From: Pterois miles
Lineage: Eukaryota; Chordata; Actinopteri; Perciformes; Scorpaenidae
Reading direction: 5' to 3'
Length of the DNA: 64,000 bases
Assembly: GCA_947000775.1 (NCBI GenBank)
Contig: CAMQGK010000052.1
Coordinates: 33,880,001-33,944,000, forward strand
Shown one piece after another: positions 59,858 to 64,000 of the stretch. Below the pieces are notes generated by a model. It saw only the letters and a list, made by a program, of their open reading frames with translations, did not search any database and had not been told where the DNA came from. Numbering within the stretch: the first letter of the stretch is position 1; every line of letters begins with the position of its first letter. The position numbers and the translations under genes are program-made.

Positions 59858-60183
59858 CGAGGGGGGGAGTGCTCAGTTGTAGGGAGTTGGCTTGGGAACC
59901 GGAGGGTCAGGTTAAGTCCGATATGGACAAGAACTGAGTGTGAATGGTGGCTGGAGAGGTGCCAGTTTGCCTCTTGGGCACTGCCGAGGTGCCACTGAGC
60001 AAGGCACCAAACCCCAAATGCTCGGGGGCTTGTCAGGAGCAGCCCTCACTCTGACTTCTCCATTGATGCATGTGCATGTGTGTGTTTGGGTCTGCACGTA
60101 CCGTGTATAAGTTAACAAACAGAGTGTAAAAGTTGAATTTCCCCTCGCGGGACTAATAAAGGTTGATCTTCTTCTTCTTCTTC
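59858..60183 (+). mobile_element. tRNA-derived SINE, full-length-like, plus orientation
   Basis: The tRNA-like head has A box GCTCAGTTGTAGG (59871-59883). The B-box region, GGTTAAGTCC (59909-59918), has lost one base against GGTTCAAGTCC, so the internal promoter is probably dead. The body ('gccagtttgcctcttgggca', 'tgagcaaggcaccaaacccc') and tail ('gaatttcccctcgcggga', 'ctaataaaggttgatc') match the 46262-46591 copy. It ends in CTT repeats. TCTATATAG occurs at 59831 and 60182, but the left copy is about 20 bases before the expected head, so a target duplication is doubtful. Confidence 0.85.
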
Positions 60184-60251
60184 TATATAGTATATATGCA
60201 TATGCATTATACTATACTATACTACTATACTAGTACTATATACTATACTAT
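60184..60251. repeat. Degenerate TATAC/ACTAT tract
   Basis: Imperfect TATACTA-type repeats directly after the SINE tail. Confidence 0.8.
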
Positions 60252-60344
60252 AATAATCTGTATTTAGTCAGTACTGCTCTATGGGTTTTCATGAAGCTTC
60301 TTCTGCTGCCCCTTCTGCTGACGTACATAGATTTTAAATTTGGT

Positions 60345-60412
60345 GAATGGAGAGGATCGGTATCGGGTCAGTATCAGCCATTGGAAAAAGTTGGATTGGT
60401 GCACCTGTGCTT
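60345..60412 (+). repeat. Probable DNA-transposon-derived fragment
   Basis: 'gaggatcggtatcgggtcag' then 'agccattggaaaaagttgga' and 'ttggtgcacc' resembles the GTATCGG-rich end of a dispersed fish repeat. Superfamily not assigned. Confidence 0.4.
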
Positions 60413-63095
60413 CAGACTCTGACCTGAGATGGAGATACTTGTCGTTGAACAGAAGGAGGCTTTGGCTCAACTTAGCAGGTCCCAGGTGTCAGCGTGGCTT
60501 TGTCATTGAGCAGGCTGTTGCCGAGCAGAATTATAGCATACATACTATCCTTCTAATGCTCTTCCTGGGTAGATAAAGGTTAAAAGAGCTGTAAAGCTAG
60601 CAGCTGCTGGCCAATGGATCTTGAACATGTCCATCGTGGTCGCAGCTAATAGAACAAGCTCTTAGAAATCCTCAGACTGTGAAATTACCAGCAGTGAATG
60701 CGGCTTAGCTATTCAATCCTGTCATCTCCACTCAGTCAAGAAAAAAACGCATCTGCTTTCTGCAATATTAGTGACTGGGAACCCCATGTTTCCTCAACTC
60801 CAGATTTCAGTGTAGTATTAAAGTATTCATAACACAAAAAACATAGGAAGCACTGAAAAGGTGCCTGATCCATTTAGGTAAAAACACACTGCAGATGGAA
60901 TAAATAAGTGTAATTTAGGCTGGAAATGCAACCAAAATCACTTTATTCATTGTTACTTCTTTAGGCACTATAACTAATTCCCTCTTAAACTGTTGTCCCG
61001 AGTATCTTTCACTTTGCTGTTCATTGGCATTCATGTCAGTTACAAGGTATTGCACCTGGGAAAATCAAAACGTTGATAAAACACTGCAGCATCCTCCCTG
61101 TCCAGGAACCATAAAGCCAACAAATGGCTTTATTACAGTTTATTTACAGTTTTATGTCTGTGGTTCTTTTCCATTTGTAACCCTTCATGTAGAACAATAT
61201 ATTCCATCCATGTTTAGAACAAATTTTAGCAGAGCTTCACAGAAATTGACATAAGACACTTTGGATTAATGTTTTCCCATCTACTGATATGCAAATATTA
61301 GGACTTGGGTGCATTGATATACACAGCTGGTGAAGCTAATTCTCTTGTCTGATGCCATTAAACCAATGCAGAATAACTTAAACTAAACTTACTTAATACA
61401 GAAAACATGAAGGAAAGTGATATTTCTTTAATATACTGTATTAGCTTGAGGGAAGTTTCAATATCTTGATCTTTCCACACAGATCTGATGTTTTCTTCAT
61501 CCACAATTTTTTTGTGTCTCCAGTAGTGAACGGAAACTTCTGTGGATGTTTAAGTCACATGCACTCGCTAAGTTTGTTGCCATTACACTTTGTCACATCT
61601 TGCTTTTTTCAATAAACCAATTTCTGGTATCTCCACTCAAATTTGTAATGCACAAATAATAAATGTACATAAAAGGATGGAAACTTAGTGTCTACTGTAC
61701 CAAGTGTAGTTGAAATGTTTTGTTGTTGCTGTTGTTGTTTTCTTGTGATCCCTATGAGGGGTCCTGAGCCTCAGATTGGGAATCAGGGTGATTTTATTTG
61801 ACATCTAAAATCAAAAGCATGATTCCAAGAGCACCAGTTAAGAAATAACGAACAAAAAATATCGAGGTTGCTTTTCATTAAACAATGCAGTGATTGGTCA
61901 TCAAGGACGACTGAGCAGCAGCAGCCTTGGAGTTTCACCAAACAGAATAATCTGTGGGCTTCATCATGACACCGAGCCAGCTGAAACAGATGGAGAAATT
62001 AACATCTGTGTTTATTCAGCGAAGGCATGCATGATGTCGAGTGAGGGTCGAGAGGATGCAGGTTGTCATTTCATTTAATCAAGCATGTTAATGTCACTAA
62101 TTAAGATTCTCGCTCTCTGGAGCAAGTTGTGCTAATCAGAGAGAGCAACTTGTTTAAAGTTTGAAAGGAAAAGCTGCATACTTGAGATAGCACATTTTAT
62201 TAAGCCAGCCTCAGGTTGATATTCAAAAATAATTTTTGGTTTAAATGCAAAACCAATTAAATTACTCATTACAGCTCAGCAGCAGGTGACTTTCACTTTC
62301 TCTTCTTCTTTAATCACAGTTTAACAGGTAAAGACACTGGAGGGTCGTGACCCTCAGGGAGCTTCTTTAGGTATAATGAGGTCATTTCTGTTTGGAGCCC
62401 TGATCTCTGGCTCCCTGGGACGATGCATCAGTTTGCCACACTGCACCGTGCCTGACATCTCTAAAATAGATGTCTGTTGCTTCCAGCCTGGAATGAAATT
62501 AACTAAAACCAGAGACCTGCAGGCAGAGTGTCACCTCAACTCACCCACAGCCTGGAAAGAGCTGCGAGAGACGTGGGCTGCAGCTTATTGTATCTCTGAC
62601 AGCCAGAATCTGGAGGGAAATGAGAGAAGGGAAAAACCACTCTACAATCATGTTAAAGTTGTAGAGGTGATGTTCACAGCGAGTGCTGCATCTAATGATT
62701 ACTGTCATCTAAATTACAGTCAGTCTCTTGGTATGGTAATGGCAATGGTATACTCCATAATAATTAACATGTGAAAAAGTGGAAACAATTAACTATCAGA
62801 AGGTCCCAGAGACAAAGGTGACAACTTGACCATTAGACAAATGGGTAGTGGGCCAATGTGGAAGTACCTTTAATTATTATTAGTAGTCTCTCTGATTGCA
62901 AAAAGAGGTCTGATTGTATATGTCTATAATAAAATGATTCATAAACTGATTTATTACCTCAGTAAACATTGTAAACATGAGTTTATAGTCTTAATCACAA
63001 GTTCAAAATCTTCTTCAAAGCATCATGATGTTCGTTTAGTAAATTATGGTCCCATTTAGAGTCAGATAGATCATAAAGATGGGGATGCTTTAGGG
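60413..63095. other. No gene; candidate noncoding element at about 61885-62160
   Basis: Unique-looking sequence. The 132-codon open frame at 62376-62774 has no recognisable domain. The 61885-62160 part is repeat-free with ATTA/TAAT words and two AGAGAG-type inverted motifs; a regulatory role is a guess only. Confidence 0.2.
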
Positions 63096-63580
63096 CACAC
63101 GTGTGGAACTCAAGACCCATGGAGCAAATCCGGCCCACCACCTCACTTTATGTGGCCCGCAAGGGCTTGCAAAGAATTTATTATGCCTATCATGCAATTC
63201 TGTGCTGCTTTATGGAACTGCATGTCCCACAATGCATCTTGATTTTGTTAGATGCACGGTGAAGCGTTTCAATATCACTGGTTTCCAGCAGCGCTCTAGC
63301 CGAGTGATGGGGTCGTAAAAAAAATATGAATAGTACCAAAATGTCCAAGAGAAGAAAAGTTGGTGCAGAGGGAAGGACAGAAAGAGGATCCATGTTAGTG
63401 GTTGATGGAGACCAGCCGGTATGTCTTCTTTACTACGAGGCAGTAAAACACTGTCACACCACTGTCATCTACCACATGATCTCAGCTGATCAGCTGCTGA
63501 TCACTAACAGTTTATACGCCACAGACTGAACGTTAGATCAGAGCACATTGATGTGTTGGACTAGAGTTCTGCCCCTCTCA
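63096..63580 (+). mobile_element. hAT-type element, 5' part with decayed transposase start
   Basis: The left end, CACACGTGTGGAACTCAAG, followed by 'gcaaatccggcccaccacct' and tttatgtggcccgcaa, matches the ends of a widespread hAT family whose tips read like CAGGGGTGTCAAACTCA. A possible right end near 63565-63575 (from the other strand AGGGGCAGAACTCTAGTCC) resembles it, but no 8-bp duplication fits, so the right boundary is uncertain. Confidence 0.55.
63341..63470 (+). pseudogene. hAT transposase N-terminus (zinc-finger) remnant
   Basis: The plus frame from 63326 gives MSKRRKVGAEGRTERG and then VDGDQPVCLLYYEAV. This is the start and first zinc-binding block of vertebrate hAT transposase-derived proteins (GTF2IRD2/ZBED-like group), where VCLLC-EAV is expected. 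The second cysteine is Tyr, so the zinc site is broken. About 20 residues between the blocks are missing relative to the family, and the frame leaves the family soon after. It would have been the DNA-binding part of the transposase. Confidence 0.6.
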
Positions 63581-63747
63581 ACTCCCACCACAAAGTTAAA
63601 CTTAGTTAATGAAATAAATTGTGTTTACTAATATTGGTTATATACAGTTGATGCAAATATTCAAGGTTCAGGATTTTTTATCTGTCCTTTGTCACTGGCA
63701 ATGAAAATCTTTGGTCTCAGGTTCCTTCAACAATGCTCATAAAATAT

Positions 63748-63750
63748 GTA

Positions 63751-63794
<44 letters not shown>
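63748..63794. repeat. (TA)n microsatellite with TACA tail
   Basis: About 20 TA units ending in CATACATACATA. Confidence 0.9.
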
Positions 63795-63798
<4 letters not shown>

Positions 63799-63975
63799 CA
63801 TACAAAGTCATACAATTAAAATGATAATAAAATGATAAGGCATAAAAAACTGTTGTTAAAATATAGAGCTTAACATAAAAATAAGTAAATAGTAAAATAG
63901 TAATATAAATGTGAATTTGTGTTGTTGTAGAATGCAGTATTTCAGATGGGAAAACAGAATGTAAACAGGATGTAG

Positions 63976-64000
63976 TACAATATATTGCCAAAAGTATTCA
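63976..64000 (+). mobile_element. Probable Tc1-like terminal repeat at window edge
   Basis: The last bases, 'caatatattgccaaaagtat' then tca, match the terminal inverted repeat of a common fish Tc1-like family as I remember it. The element would continue beyond the window. Confidence 0.55.

Noticed and set aside
59831..60190. TCTATATAG pair as a SINE target-site duplication
   Set aside because: The left copy is about 20 bases before the expected tRNA-like head, and the surroundings are AT-rich, so a chance match is likely.
62376..62774. 132-codon plus-strand open frame as a secreted protein
   Set aside because: The N-terminus is mildly hydrophobic, but there is no cleavage-site context, domain or supporting gene structure.

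Overview
This window looks like noncoding DNA from a ray-finned (teleost) fish, most likely a percomorph. The grounds are AT-rich sequence with long TA, CA/GT and GA microsatellites, no compact operons or bacterial gene structure, and many remnants of transposon families familiar from percomorph genomes: Tc1-like, hAT, piggyBac-like, RTE/Rex3-like and other LINEs, and tRNA-derived SINEs. I see no intact protein-coding gene, no exon I can defend, no RNA gene and no CRISPR array. Open frames in the window reach at most about 167 codons and are explained by chance, microsatellites or decayed transposon genes. The window is best read as intergenic sequence or part of a large intron.

Layout. 1-9.5 kb: a gene-like but broken open segment at the left edge, a 1,035-bp hAT element with a perfect 8-bp target duplication (1214-2248), a LINE/SINE-type tail, a 99-bp TA array, a full copy of a dispersed family called here 'CTGGTCTCA', and another dispersed repeat. 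9.5-20 kb: a 524-bp piggyBac-like MITE flanked by TTAA, abutting an outward-pointing LINE tail whose mirror partner lies 1.1 kb away, then a SINE-like inverted composite and a second CTGGTCTCA-family copy. 20-31 kb: an internally deleted Tc1-like element (21960-22776), a 96-bp hairpin MITE, RTE-type LINE coding remains, a CA array and the N-terminal part of a different Tc1-like transposase. 31-40 kb: a 38-bp minisatellite of about 17 units (33898-34548) and the remains of an SGNH-type esterase gene of retroelement type on the minus strand. 40-64 kb: two related tRNA-derived SINEs (46262-46591 minus, 59858-60183 plus), more CTGGTCTCA-family copies, a LINE reverse transcriptase remnant with a YVDD box, the 5' part of a second hAT family, and what looks like the terminus of another Tc1-like element at the right edge.

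How the parts relate. Six short segments share one 3'-tail module (roughly 'aatttccccactgtgggac-aataaagg' followed by a simple repeat): four in a LINE-like form ending in TCTTA repeats and two in SINEs ending in CTT repeats. A seventh segment keeps only the TCTTA tail and a trace of the core. This fits SINEs mobilised by LINE machinery through a shared tail. The CTGGTCTCA family has about ten copies in both orientations and is the main dispersed component of the window; it behaves like an old nonautonomous DNA transposon. I found no convincing new biological system. The most distinctive items are the minisatellite with its internal history, the multi-copy family, and the nested insertions around 11.0-12.8 kb. 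Family names rest on motifs and memory of fish repeats, not on a database search.
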